Assembly: GCF_006337105.1 (NCBI RefSeq)
Contig: NZ_CP040871.1
Location: 1,951,001-2,015,000 of the forward strand
DNA: 64,000 nt
Direction of reading: 5' to 3'
From: Thermomonas aquatica
Lineage (GTDB): Bacteria > Pseudomonadota > Gammaproteobacteria > Xanthomonadales > Xanthomonadaceae
The notes under the pieces were generated by a model. The model was given only the letters and a program-made list of their open reading frames with translations, did not search any database and had not been told where the DNA came from. The translations under genes and the position numbers were made by a program. Within the stretch, counting starts at the first letter, position 1, and each line of letters starts with the position of its first letter. Shown here piece after piece: positions 8,988 to 21,181 of the stretch.

Positions 8988-10004
8988 ATGCTGTTCCAAC
9001 ATGTTGCCATCGCCGGCCTGGCCCATATCGACGCGCCGCGCCGGCTGTCCTCGGAAGAGATCAATGCGCGGCTGAAGCCGACCATGGACCGCCTCGGCAT
9101 CAAGACCGACGTGCTGGGCGAGATCGCCGGCATCCATGCGCGCTACCTGTGGGAAGACAATGTGCAGGCCTCGGACGTGGCCACGCTTGCTGGCGTGAAG
9201 GCGCTGGGCGATGCCGGCATCGACCCGGACAAGGTCGGCCTGCTGGTCAATACCTCGGTCAGCCGCGACTACCTGGAGCCGTCCACCGCCTCCATCGTCA
9301 GCGGCAACCTGGGCCTGCCGGACACCTGCCAGAACTTCGACGTGGCCAATGCCTGCCTGGCCTTCATCAACGGCATGGACATCGCCAGCCGGATGATCGA
9401 GCGCGGCGAGATCGACTACGCGCTGATCGTTGATGGCGAAACCGCCAACCTCGCCTACGAGAAGACCCTCGAACGCCTGGGCCGCGAGGACGCGACCGAG
9501 GAGCAGTTCCGCAACGAGCTGGCCACCCTGACCCTGGGCTCGGGCGCCGCCGCGATGGTGCTGGCCCGCGCCGAACTGGCCCCGGGCGCGCCGCGCTACA
9601 AGGGCGGGGTGACCCGCGCCGCGACCGAGTGGAACAAGCTGTGCCGCGGCAACCTGGACGGCATGGTCACCGATACCCGCATGCTGCTGATCGAGGGCAT
9701 CAAGCTGGCGCAGAAGACCTTCGGCGCGGCCAAGCAGGCGCTGGGCTGGGTCTCCGACGAACTGGACCAGTTCGTGATCCACCAGGTCAGCAAGGTGCAC
9801 ACCGCCGCCTTCACCAAGGCGATCGGCATCGACCCGAAGAAGGTCATGACCATCTTCGGCGAGCACGGCAACATCGGCCCGGCCAGCGTGCCGATCGTGC
9901 TGTCCAAGCTGCGCGAACTCGGCCGCCTGAAGAAGGGCGACCGCGTGGCCCTGCTCGGCATCGGTTCGGGCCTGAACTGCTCGATGGCCGAAGTGGTCTG
10001 GTAA
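8988..10004 (+). CDS. oleA: OleA: head-to-head acyl-CoA condensing enzyme (3-oxoacyl synthase III-like)
   Basis: A 338-residue thiolase-superfamily enzyme that condenses two fatty acyl-CoAs to a 2-alkyl-3-ketoacid, the first step of long-chain olefin synthesis. The catalytic set known from Xanthomonas OleA is complete: nucleophile Cys123 in NACLAF, the OleA-specific general base Glu97 in DYLEPST, His265 in VIHQVSK and Asn295 in GEHGNIGP. The published numbering is shifted by 20 because of an N-terminal tag. The length equals that of the Xanthomonas protein. ATG 8988 was chosen over the upstream in-frame ATG because it starts at the conserved MLFQHVAIAG. A terminator-like hairpin separates it from oleB. 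Confidence 0.95.
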   Translation: MLFQHVAIAGLAHIDAPRRLSSEEINARLKPTMDRLGIKTDVLGEIAGIHARYLWEDNVQASDVATLAGVKALGDAGIDPDKVGLLVNTSVSRDYLEPSTASIVSGNLGLPDTCQNFDVANACLAFINGMDIASRMIERGEIDYALIVDGETANLAYEKTLERLGREDATEEQFRNELATLTLGSGAAAMVLARAELAPGAPRYKGGVTRAATEWNKLCRGNLDGMVTDTRMLLIEGIKLAQKTFGAAKQALGWVSDELDQFVIHQVSKVHTAAFTKAIGIDPKKVMTIFGEHGNIGPASVPIVLSKLRELGRLKKGDRVALLGIGSGLNCSMAEVVW

Positions 10005-10022
10005 GGCCGCGGTTTCGATTCC

Positions 10023-10046
10023 AGGGGCCGGTTCGCCGGCCCTTTT
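10023..10046 (+). terminator. intrinsic terminator-like hairpin between oleA and oleB
   Basis: A perfect 7-bp stem GGGCCGG/CCGGCCC (10025-10031 with 10036-10042), capped by a TTCG tetraloop and followed by TTTT, lies 20 nt after the oleA stop. It has all marks of a Rho-independent terminator inside the ole cluster. Confidence 0.7.
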
Positions 10047-10060
10047 CATTGCAGGATCCG

Positions 10061-10978
10061 ATGCGCGATTTCCCCGACTATCCGTTCCAGCCGCAGCGCT
10101 TCGACGTGCGTCCCGGCATCGCCATGTCCTTCCTCGACGAAGGCCCGCGCGACGGCGAAGTGATCGTGATGCTGCACGGCAATCCGTCGTGGAGCTTCTA
10201 CTGGCGGCACCTGGTCGCGGGTTTGCGCGACAAGTACCGCTGCATCGTGCCGGACCATGTCGGCATGGGCCTGTCGGATCGTCCCGATGACGCGGCTTCG
10301 GCGCAGCCGCGCTACGACTACACATTGCAGTCGCGCATCGACGACGTTGATGCCCTGCTCAAGCACCTCGGCATCGACGGCCCGGTGACGCTGGCGGTCC
10401 ACGACTGGGGCGGGATGATCGGTTTCGGCTGGGCGCTGCGCGATCCGGCGCGGATCAAGCGACTGGTCATCACCAATACCGCCAGCTTCCCGCTGCCGCA
10501 GGCCAAGCGCTTCCCGAAACGGTTGGCGATGGGGCGCGATTCGCGCCTGGGCGGCTGGCTGATCCGCAGGTTCAACCTGTTCGCACGCGGCGCGGCCTGG
10601 TTCGGCACCGAGCGTGCGCTGTCGAAACCGGTGCGCGAGGCCTACGCCGGCGTGTACGACGGCTGGGACAACGCGATCGGCACGCAGCGCTTCATGCAGG
10701 ACATTCCGTTGCATGCAGGCGACCGCGCATGGCCGCTGGTGCAGGCCGCCGCCGCCGCGCTGCCCGGCTATTCGGATCGGCCGGTGTTCATCGGCTGGGG
10801 CCTGCGCGACTTCGTGTTCGACGTGCACTTCCTCGACGGCTTCCGCAAGGCGCTGCCGCGGGCGATCGTGCGCGACTTCGACGATGCCGGCCATTACGTG
10901 CTGGAGGACAAGCACGAGGTGCTGGTGCCGGCGATCCGCCGCTTTCTCGACGCGAATCCGCTGGCTGCGGGCGCTTGA
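10061..10978 (+). CDS. oleB: OleB: beta-lactone decarboxylase (haloalkane dehalogenase-like alpha/beta hydrolase)
   Basis: A 305-residue alpha/beta hydrolase of the haloalkane-dehalogenase branch. OleB decarboxylates the cis-beta-lactone made by OleC to give the cis-olefin. Visible residues are the oxyanion motif HGNPSWS (39-45), the nucleophile Asp115 in VHDWGGM and the catalytic His278 in DDAGHYVLED. The start at 10061 follows a GCAGGA Shine-Dalgarno. The stop codon overlaps the start of the downstream PLD gene (TGATG). It is separate from OleC, not fused as in actinobacterial OleBC. Confidence 0.93.
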   Translation: MRDFPDYPFQPQRFDVRPGIAMSFLDEGPRDGEVIVMLHGNPSWSFYWRHLVAGLRDKYRCIVPDHVGMGLSDRPDDAASAQPRYDYTLQSRIDDVDALLKHLGIDGPVTLAVHDWGGMIGFGWALRDPARIKRLVITNTASFPLPQAKRFPKRLAMGRDSRLGGWLIRRFNLFARGAAWFGTERALSKPVREAYAGVYDGWDNAIGTQRFMQDIPLHAGDRAWPLVQAAAAALPGYSDRPVFIGWGLRDFVFDVHFLDGFRKALPRAIVRDFDDAGHYVLEDKHEVLVPAIRRFLDANPLAAGA

Positions 10979-11661
10979 TGGATTTCGCCGCGCTCGACCG
11001 CAGCTTGCGCGAGACCGCGCTGGACTTCGCGCTCGACGCCGGCGAGAAACAGCAGCTGCGCGAGCTCGGCCAGCAGCTCGATGCCGGGCGCATCCGTTTC
11101 CTGCGCAACCGCGCCTTCGACATCGCCCGCGAGGCGATGCTGGCCAAGCCCGGCGAAACCCTGGACGCGCTGCGCTGGCTGGAGCAGGTGGTGAAGACCC
11201 TGGACGTGGCGAACGAGACCGCGACGGTGGTGTCGAGCGCCTATTTCTCGCCCGGCGACACCTGCCTGCGCCGGCTGTCCGACCTGATGCGCGGCTGCCG
11301 CGGCACGCTCGACATCTGCGTGTTCACCATCGCCGACGACCGCCTGACCGACGCCATCCTCGACTGCCACGCGCGCGGCATCCGGGTGCGCGTGCTCAGC
11401 GACAACGACAAGCAGTACGACAGCGGCAGCGACATCGAACGCCTGCGCACGCATGGCATCGAGGTGCGGCTGGACGACAGCCCGGCGCACATGCACCACA
11501 AGTTCGCCGTGTTCGACGGCCGGGTGCTGGCCAACGGCAGCTTCAACTGGACCCGCAGCGCCACCCGCGACAACGACGAGAACCTGGTGGTCAGCGACGA
11601 CGCCAACCTGGTGCGGGTGTTCGGCCTGCAGTTCGAGAAGCTCTGGCAGCAGTTCGGCTGA
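10978..11661 (+). CDS. phospholipase D-like (single HKD) protein
   Basis: A 227-residue protein. The N-terminal ~80 residues are helical and charged. The C-terminal half is a PLD domain with one HKD signature, HHKFAVFD, followed by NGSFNWT, and an earlier [11 protein letters not shown] segment. One HKD per chain is typical of dimeric Nuc/MitoPLD-like phosphodiesterases that act on nucleic acids or phospholipids; this one has no signal peptide, so it is probably cytoplasmic. The ATG at 10978 overlaps the oleB stop by 1 nt (TGATG), so it is translated from the oleB message. Its presence inside an ole cluster is unusual and its role there is unknown. Confidence 0.8.
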   Translation: MDFAALDRSLRETALDFALDAGEKQQLRELGQQLDAGRIRFLRNRAFDIAREAMLAKPGETLDALRWLEQVVKTLDVANETATVVSSAYFSPGDTCLRRLSDLMRGCRGTLDICVFTIADDRLTDAILDCHARGIRVRVLSDNDKQYDSGSDIERLRTHGIEVRLDDSPAHMHHKFAVFDGRVLANGSFNWTRSATRDNDENLVVSDDANLVRVFGLQFEKLWQQFG

Positions 11662-11665
11662 GGCC

Positions 11666-12055
11666 TCAGGCCTCGGGCAGCGGGTTCTTCTCGGCCTCGT
11701 CCACGCCGATCCAGTCGTCGGGCGTCAGCGCCTGCAATCCGTGCGCGATCCGCGCCTTGTCGCATTGCGCGCTCGCGGCGCCGAATTCCCACGAGGCCGG
11801 CACCAGCGCGCACACCGATGGCCGCCGGTCGTGGATGGTGCAGCGCGAGTAACGGCCGATGTCCGCATCCAGCGCGATGCAGCGCGGCTGCGCCTGCGAG
11901 GTGCCGCGCATGACGCGTTCGTGGGTGCGCAGCGGTTCGGTGAGTTCGAACGGCACCACGCCGCCCAGTGCGGGGTCGGCCTCCGACCAGTGGAAGCTGA
12001 CCCGGAAGAAGGCGCAGCAGGCGCCGCAGGTGAGGCAGGGGTGTTCGACGGGCAT
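11666..12055 (-). CDS. YkgJ-family cysteine cluster (putative Fe/Zn-binding) protein
   Basis: A 129-residue protein of the YkgJ/zinc- or iron-chelating family. It has an N-terminal CLTCGACC cluster (residues 7-14) and a later C-x12-C-x9-C set ending in [11 protein letters not shown], the family pattern. The family is thought to bind an Fe-S cluster or metal; biochemical function is unknown. It runs opposite to the ole genes, its stop lying 4 nt from the PLD stop, and its start 28 nt from the oleC start. ATG 12055 (MPVEHP) is preferred to the upstream ATG at 12064. A palindrome containing -10-like boxes for both directions lies between the two starts. Confidence 0.8.
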   Translation of the reverse strand: MPVEHPCLTCGACCAFFRVSFHWSEADPALGGVVPFELTEPLRTHERVMRGTSQAQPRCIALDADIGRYSRCTIHDRRPSVCALVPASWEFGAASAQCDKARIAHGLQALTPDDWIGVDEAEKNPLPEA

Positions 12056-12061
12056 GGCGCG

Positions 12062-12078
12062 CATTGTCGGCGACAATG
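12062..12078. promoter_or_regulatory. palindrome with oppositely directed GACAAT boxes (ykgJ-like/oleC)
   Basis: CATTGTCG-G-CGACAATG is a perfect 8-bp-arm palindrome. Its right arm contains GACAAT exactly 6 nt before the oleC ATG, predicting a leaderless oleC transcript. Its left arm is GACAAT on the minus strand. It could be a promoter, an operator, or both. Confidence 0.45.
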
Positions 12079-12083
12079 GCGGC

Positions 12084-13739
12084 ATGAGCGAACCCTGCAA
12101 CATCGCGGCCGCATTGCCCCGTCTTGCCCGCGAGCGTCCCGACCAGGTGGCGATGCGCTGCCCCGGCCGCAATGGCGCGTACGAGGTCGAATTGACGTAT
12201 GCGCAACTGGACGCGCGCAGCGACGCCATCGCCGCCGGCCTGGCCAGGCGCGGCATCGTCCGCGGCACCCGCGCGGTGGTGATGGTGCGGCCGACGCCCG
12301 AGTTTTTCCTGCTGATGTTTGCCCTGTTCAAGGCCGGCGCGGTGCCGGTGCTGGTCGATCCCGGCATCGACCGGCGCGCGCTGAAGCAATGCCTGGACGA
12401 AGCGCAACCGGAGGCGTTCATCGGCATCCCGTTGGCGCTGCTGGCGAAGGCGCTGCTGGGTTGGGCGAAGTCGGCGCGCGTGCGCATCACCACCGGCAGG
12501 CGTGCATGGCTGGCCGACGCGACGCTGGGCGATGTCGAGCGCGACGGCGCGGGCACGCTTTTCGAAGCGGGCGGCCCGCAGCTGGCCGACACCCGACCGG
12601 ACGATGTTGCGGCATTGCTGTTCACCAGCGGCAGCACCGGCGTGCCGAAGGGCGTGGTGTACCGGCATCGGCATTTCATCGCGCAGATCGCGATGCTGGG
12701 CGACGCGTTCGGGATCGAGGCCGGCGGCATCGACCTGCCGACCTTCCCGCCGTTCGCGCTGTTCGATCCCGCACTCGGCCTGACCTCGATCATCCCGGAC
12801 ATGGATCCCACGCGACCGGCCAAGGCGGATCCGCGCAAGCTGCATGCGGCGATCAAGCGTTTCGGCATCACCCAATTGTTCGGTTCGCCGGCATTGATGC
12901 GCGTGCTCGCGGAACATGGCGAACCGCTGCCCACGGTGAAGCGGGTGACCAGTGCCGGCGCGCCGGTGCCGCCCGAAGTCGTGTCGAAGATGCTCGAACT
13001 GCTGCCGCCCGATGCGCAGTTGTGGACGCCCTACGGCGCCACCGAATGCCTGCCGGTCGCCGTCATCGAAGGCCGCGAGCTGCTGACCCTGCGCGAACGC
13101 ACCGAAAGCGGCAGCGGCACCTGCATCGGCCGGCCGGTGCCGCCGAACGACGTGCGCATCATCGCCATCGACGACGAGCCGATCGCCGATTGGTGGCAGG
13201 CGACCCTGGTGCCCGATGGCGTGGTCGGGGAAATCACGGTGGCCGGGCCCAGCGCCACCGATGCCTACTTCAACCGCGATGCGCAGACGCGGCTGGCGAA
13301 GATCCGCGAAGGCGACCGCATCGTGCATCGCATGGGCGATCTCGGCTGGTTCGATGGCGAGGGCCGGTTGTGGTTCTGCGGGCGCAAGTCGCAGCGGGTG
13401 GTGGTCGACGCCGTCACCACGCTGTGCACGGAACAGGTCGAGCCGGTGTTCAACGCCCATCCCGACGTGGCGCGCAGCGCGCTGGTCGGGGTTGGGCCGA
13501 AGGGCGCGCAGCGGCCGGTGCTGTGCGTGGAACTGCGTCCCGGTGCGGGCAGGCGGGAATGGCCGCGCATCCAGCGGGAATTGCGGCGCATGGCCGATGG
13601 CCTGGTGCATACCGCCAAGGTCGACGCCTTCCTGCACTATCCGAAGCCATTTCCGGTCGATATCCGCCACAACGCCAAGATCGGCCGCGAGAAGCTCGCG
13701 GCATGGGCGGCCACCCAAGCCCTCGAGGACAGCGCATGA
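12084..13739 (+). CDS. oleC: OleC: beta-lactone synthetase (AMP-dependent ligase)
   Basis: A 551-residue member of the ANL (acyl-CoA synthetase/NRPS adenylation/luciferase) superfamily. OleC uses ATP to convert the 2-alkyl-3-hydroxyacid made by OleD into a beta-lactone. The P-loop-like AMP-binding motif [12 protein letters not shown] begins near residue 179 and YGATE near 317; the C-terminal lid with the GRKSQR hinge follows around residue 433. The start [16 protein letters not shown] matches the usual OleC N-terminus; an in-frame ATG at 12057 would lie upstream of the GACAAT box and is less likely. It overlaps oleD by 4 nt (ATGA). Confidence 0.93.
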   Translation: MSEPCNIAAALPRLARERPDQVAMRCPGRNGAYEVELTYAQLDARSDAIAAGLARRGIVRGTRAVVMVRPTPEFFLLMFALFKAGAVPVLVDPGIDRRALKQCLDEAQPEAFIGIPLALLAKALLGWAKSARVRITTGRRAWLADATLGDVERDGAGTLFEAGGPQLADTRPDDVAALLFTSGSTGVPKGVVYRHRHFIAQIAMLGDAFGIEAGGIDLPTFPPFALFDPALGLTSIIPDMDPTRPAKADPRKLHAAIKRFGITQLFGSPALMRVLAEHGEPLPTVKRVTSAGAPVPPEVVSKMLELLPPDAQLWTPYGATECLPVAVIEGRELLTLRERTESGSGTCIGRPVPPNDVRIIAIDDEPIADWWQATLVPDGVVGEITVAGPSATDAYFNRDAQTRLAKIREGDRIVHRMGDLGWFDGEGRLWFCGRKSQRVVVDAVTTLCTEQVEPVFNAHPDVARSALVGVGPKGAQRPVLCVELRPGAGRREWPRIQRELRRMADGLVHTAKVDAFLHYPKPFPVDIRHNAKIGREKLAAWAATQALEDSA

Positions 13740-14731
13740 AGATTCTGGTGACCGGCGGCGGCGGTTTCCTCGGGCAGGCCTTGTGCCGCGGGCTGGTCGC
13801 GCGCGGGCATGACGTCGCCAGTTTCAATCGCGGCCATTACCCGGCGCTCGATGCCATCAGCGTGAAGCAGATCGCGGGCGATCTTGCCGACCGCGACGCG
13901 GTGATGGCGGCATTCGCGGGCGGTTTCGACGCGGTGTTCCACAACGCCGCGAAAGCCGGCGCCTGGGGCAGCTACGACAGTTATCACCAGGCCAACGTGG
14001 TCGGCACGCAGAACGTGCTGGAGGCCTGCCGCGCACACGGCATCGGCAGGCTGGTCTACACCTCCACGCCCAGCGTCACCCATCGCGCGACCCATCCGGT
14101 CGAAGGCGGCACCGCCGAGACCGTGCCCTACGGCGAACACTTCCAGGCACCGTACGCGACCACCAAGGCCATCGCCGAGAAAGCGGTGCTGGCGGCCAAC
14201 GATGCCAGCCTCGCGACCGTCGCCTTGCGCCCGCGCCTGATCTGGGGCCCGGGCGACAACCAAATCCTGCCGCGTTTGGTCGAACGCGCGAAGGCCGGGC
14301 GCCTGCGCATCGTCGGCAGCGGCGGCAACAAGGTCGACACCACCTTCATCGACAATGCCGCGCAGGCGCATTTCGATGCCTTCGATCATCTCGCCCCGGG
14401 CGCGGCCTGCGCGGGCAAGGCCTACTTCATCAGCAACGGCGAGCCGTGGCCGATGCGCGACGTGCTCAACGGCCTGTTGCGCGCAGCGGGCGCCCCGGAA
14501 GTGCACAAGCACCTGCCGTTCCGCGTGGCCTACGCCGTCGGCGTGGTGTGCGAAGGCCTGTGGTCGGTGCTGCCGCTGCAGGGCGAGCCGCCGATGACGC
14601 GCTTCCTGGCCGAACAGCTCAGCACCAGCCATTGGTATTCGATGGCGCCGGCCACGCGCGATTTCGGGTACGTGCCGAAGGTGACGATGGCGGAAGGGTT
14701 GGAGCGCTTGCGGGCGTCGTTTCATCGCTGA
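13736..14731 (+). CDS. oleD: OleD: NADPH-dependent 2-alkyl-3-ketoacid reductase
   Basis: A 331-residue extended SDR (3-beta-HSD/epimerase type). OleD reduces the OleA product to the 2-alkyl-3-hydroxyacid used by OleC. It has the cofactor motif TGGGGFLG (6-13), the catalytic Tyr140-x3-Lys144 in [11 protein letters not shown], and the family block [14 protein letters not shown]. The start overlaps the oleC stop as ATGA, so translation is coupled. A long inverted repeat begins 5 nt after the stop codon and may end the ole transcript. Confidence 0.94.
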   Translation: MKILVTGGGGFLGQALCRGLVARGHDVASFNRGHYPALDAISVKQIAGDLADRDAVMAAFAGGFDAVFHNAAKAGAWGSYDSYHQANVVGTQNVLEACRAHGIGRLVYTSTPSVTHRATHPVEGGTAETVPYGEHFQAPYATTKAIAEKAVLAANDASLATVALRPRLIWGPGDNQILPRLVERAKAGRLRIVGSGGNKVDTTFIDNAAQAHFDAFDHLAPGAACAGKAYFISNGEPWPMRDVLNGLLRAAGAPEVHKHLPFRVAYAVGVVCEGLWSVLPLQGEPPMTRFLAEQLSTSHWYSMAPATRDFGYVPKVTMAEGLERLRASFHR

Positions 14732-14735
14732 CGCA

Positions 14736-14844
14736 CCGTCTCGGTTGGCGGGCATGCGCAGCCGCTCCATCCAGTCATCCACGACTGAGTCGCGGGCGCG
14801 GGCCATCCATGGCCCGCTCTGCGCACGCCCGCCAACCGAGACGG
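14736..14844. repeat. long imperfect inverted repeat with internal hairpins (REP/MITE-like)
   Basis: Two 26-nt arms (14736-14761 and 14819-14844) are inverted copies with a single mismatch; the core is CGTCTCGGTTGGCGGGC. Between them lies a perfect 9-bp hairpin (14798-14806 with 14809-14817) and a smaller 5-bp hairpin (14772-14776 with 14783-14787). The whole ~109-nt segment can fold into one branched structure. It fills the oleD-ubiJ gap. It could be a terminator, a REP-type palindromic element, or a miniature mobile element. Confidence 0.7.
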
Positions 14845-14876
14845 CGCTCCCGATCACTGTCGCGAGACGAAGCCCA

Positions 14877-14882
14877 TACAAT
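14877..14882 (+). promoter_or_regulatory. -10 box of ubiJ (predicted leaderless)
   Basis: TACAAT lies 6 nt before the ubiJ ATG, which places the expected transcription start at the A of the start codon. No Shine-Dalgarno is present. Confidence 0.5.
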
Positions 14883-14888
14883 GCCCGC

Positions 14889-15527
14889 ATGACCGAAGCG
14901 CCCTTCAACTGGAAGCAACCCGCCGGCAAGGCGCTGGAAATCGCGCTCAACCGCGCGCTGGCGCTGGACGAGGAAACGCGCGCGGCATTGAAGGCGCTGG
15001 ATGGCCAATGCGTCGCGGTCACGCTCACCTCGCCGCCGCTGGCCGTGCAGGTGCGCGTCGAGGGCGATGCCCTGCGCGTCGGTCCGCTGGATGCCGAGCG
15101 CGAGCCCGACCTCGGCGTGCGCAGCACGCTGATGGGATTGCTGGGGCAGTTGCCGATGTTCCGCCGCGACGACGCGCCGCCGATCGGCAAGCTGCGCATC
15201 GAAGGCGATGCCGAACTCGCGCGCCGCCTGCAGCAATTGGCGAAGAATTTCGATCCCGACTGGCAACTGCCGTTCGTGCGCGTGTTCGGCGACATCGCCG
15301 GCGTGCAGATCGCCAAGGCGCTGGCCGCGGGGTTGAAGCAGGCGCAGGTCGCCGGCAGGAACCTCGCCGAAACCGCCGCCGAATACGTGACCGAGGAAAG
15401 CCGCGACGTGGTGCCGCGCGCCGAGCTCGATGCCTTCCACGACGACGTGGACGCATTGCGCGACGACGTCGAGCGCATCGCCGCGAAGATCGCGCGCCTG
15501 CAGCGTGCGCGCGGAGCGTCCGCATGA
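14889..15527 (+). CDS. ubiJ: ubiquinone biosynthesis accessory factor UbiJ (SCP2 domain)
   Basis: A 212-residue protein with an N-terminal SCP2-like lipid-binding domain (about residues 15-120) and a charged C-terminal helical tail. The pattern of a lipid-binding domain followed by a coiled-coil tail, located directly before ubiB, identifies UbiJ. In Escherichia coli UbiJ binds the hydrophobic quinone intermediates in the cytosolic Ubi complex together with UbiK; a ubiK gene also occurs at 41.2 kb. The stop overlaps the ubiB start (ATGA). Confidence 0.88.
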   Translation: MTEAPFNWKQPAGKALEIALNRALALDEETRAALKALDGQCVAVTLTSPPLAVQVRVEGDALRVGPLDAEREPDLGVRSTLMGLLGQLPMFRRDDAPPIGKLRIEGDAELARRLQQLAKNFDPDWQLPFVRVFGDIAGVQIAKALAAGLKQAQVAGRNLAETAAEYVTEESRDVVPRAELDAFHDDVDALRDDVERIAAKIARLQRARGASA

Positions 15528-17176
15528 AGTCCGCCTTGCGCGCGATGCGGATCGGCCGGGTGCTGCTGCGCTATCGGCTCGACGACCTGCTCGACGGCAC
15601 GCCGGCCGAGCGCTGGCTGAAGCTGATGCGCCCGTTCGTGCCGAAGGCACCGGCGCAGATCGCGGCGCTGCCGCGTGGCGCGCGCCTGCGTTTGGCGTTG
15701 CAGGACCTCGGGCCGATCTTCGTCAAGTTCGGGCAGATCCTCTCCACCCGCCGCGACCTGGTACCGCCGGACATCGCCGAAGAGCTGACCCACCTGCAGG
15801 ATCGGGTCGCGCCGTTCGACGGCGAACAGGCGCGCGCGCTGGTGGAGCAGGCGCTGGGCCGCAGCGTGGGCGACGCCTACGAGAGCTTCGACACCACGCC
15901 ACTGGCCTCGGCCTCGATCGCGCAGGTGCATGCGGCCACCTTGCCGGGCGGACGCGAGGTGGTGGTCAAGGTGCTGCGTCCCGGCATCGACCAGCAGATC
16001 GCCGCCGACATCGCCCTGCTGAAGAGCGTGGCCGGCATCGTCGAGCGCACCCATCCCAGCGCCGACAAGATCCGCCCGCGCGAGATCGTGGCCGAGATCG
16101 AGAACACCCTGGCCGCCGAACTCGACCTGCAGCGCGAGGCCGGCAACGCCTCGCTGCTGCGCCGCAACTGGATCGATTCGCCGGACCTGTACGTGCCGGA
16201 AGTGATCTGGTCGCACACCGCCGAGCGCGCGATGACGCTGGAGCGCGTGCGCGGCATCCCGTCCGACGACATCGCCAAGCTGGACGAGGCCGGCATCGAC
16301 CGCAAGCGGCTGGCGGCCAAGGGCGTGCGCCTGTTCTACCAGCAGGTGTTCCGCGACAATTTCTTCCATGCCGATGCGCACGCCGGCAACATCTGGGTGG
16401 ACGCCACGCGCAAGGAAAACCCGCGCTTCATCGCGCTGGATTTCGGGATCATGGGCCAGCTGTCGAGCGAGGATCAGTACTACCTCGCCGAGAATTTCAT
16501 GGCGATCTTCAACCGCGATTACCGTCGCATCGCCGAACTGCACGTGCAGGCCGGCTGGATGCCGGCGCATATCCGCATCGACGAACTGGAAGCGGCGGCG
16601 CGCGCGGTCTGCGAGCCGTACTTCACCCGCCCGCTGAGCGAGATCTCGCTGGCCGAGGTGCTGGTCAAGCTGTTCCGCACCGCGCAGCGCTACGAGCTCA
16701 CGTTGCAACCGCAGCTGATCCTGCTGCAGAAGACCCTGCTCAACATCGAGGGCGTGGGCCGCCAGCTGGATCCGAAAATCGATATCTGGGCGGTGGCGAA
16801 ACCCGTCCTCGAAACGATCCTCATCGAGCGCTACAGCCCGCAACGACTGGCCGGCGAATTCCGCAAGCGGCTGCCGGAAATGGTGACGCGCGCGCCGGAA
16901 ATGCCGCGCCTGCTGCATGCCTGGCTGCAGCAGCAGGTCGAGGGCAAGCACGAGTTGCGCATGCGCTCGCAGGACATCCGCGAGTTGAACCAGACCCTGC
17001 ACGCGCTGCAGCGGCGCACGGTGTCGGCGATCCTCGGCACCGGCCTGCTGATCGTGGCGGCGCTGATGTATGCGCTGGATGCGGGTGGGCCGAAATTGCT
17101 GCAACTGCCGGTCTCGACCTGGATCGCCGGCCTCGGCGGCTTGTGGGCCTTGCTGGCGGCGTGGCCGCGGCGCTAG
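15524..17176 (+). CDS. ubiB: ubiquinone biosynthesis ATPase/kinase-like protein UbiB
   Basis: A 550-residue ADCK/UbiB-family protein (E. coli UbiB is 546). The family-defining KxGQ motif is Lys68-Phe-Gly-Gln71 in [12 protein letters not shown]. The Ala-rich loop ([12 protein letters not shown]), the kinase-like HADAHAGN and the metal-binding LDFGIMG follow. Two hydrophobic helices near the C-terminus anchor it in the inner membrane. UbiB supports ubiquinone synthesis, probably by ATP-driven extraction of membrane intermediates. The ATG at 15524 overlaps ubiJ by 4 nt; the open frame upstream is a shadow of ubiJ. Confidence 0.95.
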   Translation: MKSALRAMRIGRVLLRYRLDDLLDGTPAERWLKLMRPFVPKAPAQIAALPRGARLRLALQDLGPIFVKFGQILSTRRDLVPPDIAEELTHLQDRVAPFDGEQARALVEQALGRSVGDAYESFDTTPLASASIAQVHAATLPGGREVVVKVLRPGIDQQIAADIALLKSVAGIVERTHPSADKIRPREIVAEIENTLAAELDLQREAGNASLLRRNWIDSPDLYVPEVIWSHTAERAMTLERVRGIPSDDIAKLDEAGIDRKRLAAKGVRLFYQQVFRDNFFHADAHAGNIWVDATRKENPRFIALDFGIMGQLSSEDQYYLAENFMAIFNRDYRRIAELHVQAGWMPAHIRIDELEAAARAVCEPYFTRPLSEISLAEVLVKLFRTAQRYELTLQPQLILLQKTLLNIEGVGRQLDPKIDIWAVAKPVLETILIERYSPQRLAGEFRKRLPEMVTRAPEMPRLLHAWLQQQVEGKHELRMRSQDIRELNQTLHALQRRTVSAILGTGLLIVAALMYALDAGGPKLLQLPVSTWIAGLGGLWALLAAWPRR

Positions 17177-17235
17177 CGAGTTCTGCCGCGCTGCGGGCAG
17201 GCGTATCCTCCGGGCTCCCTTCGCGAGGATCCTCC

Positions 17236-18282
17236 ATGACCACCAAGGCCTACGGCGCGCACGCCGCCGACCAACCCGTCGTCGCCCTCGACATCGAGCG
17301 CCGCGCGCCCGGGCCGCGCGACGTGCAGATCGACATCGCCTATTGCGGCATCTGCCATTCCGACCTGCACACGGTGCGCTCGGAATGGCCGGGCACGCTG
17401 TACCCCTGCGTGCCCGGCCACGAGATCGTCGGCCACGTGAGCGCGGTCGGCGGCGAGGTGCACGGCTTCAAGGTCGGCGACACCGTCGGCGTCGGCTGCC
17501 TGGTCGGCAGTTGCAAGCACTGCGCGTCCTGCGACGAGGGCCTGGAGCAGTACTGCACGAATGGTTTCGTCGGCACCTACAACGGGCCGACCGCGGACGC
17601 GCCCGGGCACACGCTGGGCGGCTATTCGCAACAGATCGTGGTCGACCAGGACTTCGTCCTGCACATCCGCCATCCGCAGGAACAACTGGCGGCGGTCGCG
17701 CCGCTGCTGTGCGCCGGCATCACCACCTATTCGCCGCTGCGGCACTGGAACGCCGGGCCGGGCAAGAAGGTCGGCATCGTCGGCATCGGCGGGCTGGGCC
17801 ACATGGGCATCAAGATCGCGCATGCGATGGGTGCGCACGTGGTGGCGTTCACCACCAGCGAATCCAAGCGCGCCGAAGCGCACAAGCTCGGTGCCGACGA
17901 GGTGGTGATCTCGAAGGATCCTGCGCAGATGCAGGCGCATGCCGGCAGCTTCGACTTCATCCTCAACACGGTGGCCGCGCCGCACGTGCTGGATGCGTTC
18001 ACCGCGTTGCTCAAGCGCGACGGCACCCTGTGCCTGGTCGGCGCGCCGGCATCGCCGCACCCGAGCCCGAGCGTGATGGGGCTGATCTTCGGCCGCAAGG
18101 CGATCGCGGGCTCCTTGATCGGCGGCATCGCCGAGACCCAGGAGATGCTGGATTTCTGCGCCGAGCACGGCATCGTGTCCGACATCGAGATGATCGATGC
18201 GCAAGAGATCGAAACCGCCTACGAACGCATGCTCAGGAGCGACGTGAAGTACCGCTTCGTGATCGATACCGCGTCGATGTGA
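17236..18282 (+). CDS. zinc-dependent NAD(P) alcohol dehydrogenase (YahK/CAD-like)
   Basis: A 348-residue medium-chain dehydrogenase. Catalytic zinc residues Cys37, Cys40-His41 and His62-Glu63 are visible in CGICHSD and PGHEIVGH. The four structural-zinc cysteines are Cys93, Cys96, Cys99 and Cys107. The cofactor motif GIGGLGHMGIK follows. The arrangement fits the cinnamyl-alcohol-dehydrogenase-like aldehyde reductases such as E. coli YahK, usually NADPH-dependent with broad aldehyde substrates. A GGATCC Shine-Dalgarno-like string precedes the ATG. The gene ends in a palindromic terminator shared with the convergent M16 gene. Confidence 0.88.
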   Translation: MTTKAYGAHAADQPVVALDIERRAPGPRDVQIDIAYCGICHSDLHTVRSEWPGTLYPCVPGHEIVGHVSAVGGEVHGFKVGDTVGVGCLVGSCKHCASCDEGLEQYCTNGFVGTYNGPTADAPGHTLGGYSQQIVVDQDFVLHIRHPQEQLAAVAPLLCAGITTYSPLRHWNAGPGKKVGIVGIGGLGHMGIKIAHAMGAHVVAFTTSESKRAEAHKLGADEVVISKDPAQMQAHAGSFDFILNTVAAPHVLDAFTALLKRDGTLCLVGAPASPHPSPSVMGLIFGRKAIAGSLIGGIAETQEMLDFCAEHGIVSDIEMIDAQEIETAYERMLRSDVKYRFVIDTASM

Positions 18283-18292
18283 GCAGCAGCAA

Positions 18293-18316
18293 GAAGCCCG
18301 GGAATTCCCGGGCTTC
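18293..18316. terminator. bidirectional palindromic terminator
   Basis: GAAGCCCGGGAA and its exact inverse form a perfect 24-nt palindrome between the convergent alcohol dehydrogenase and M16 peptidase genes. T-runs are short, so it is scored as a stem-loop terminator of modest strength. Confidence 0.6.
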
Positions 18317-18341
18317 CTGATGGCAGCAGACGGATCCGGGG

Positions 18342-21122
<2,781 letters not shown>

Positions 21123-21181
21123 GGATTCCGTTCCGGTGCGGGACAATGGCGCGAATTCTAGCGAAGCGCCCCGATCCGCCG

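Noticed and set aside
11241..13718. 825-residue minus-strand ORF opposite oleC
   Set aside because: Low-complexity antisense frame; oleC is unambiguous.
14736..14844. CRISPR-like repeat
   Set aside because: Two inverted arms only, no direct repeats or spacers.
13637..17104. 1155-residue minus-strand ORF across oleD-ubiJ-ubiB
   Set aside because: Antisense shadow that crosses three real genes and the inverted repeat.
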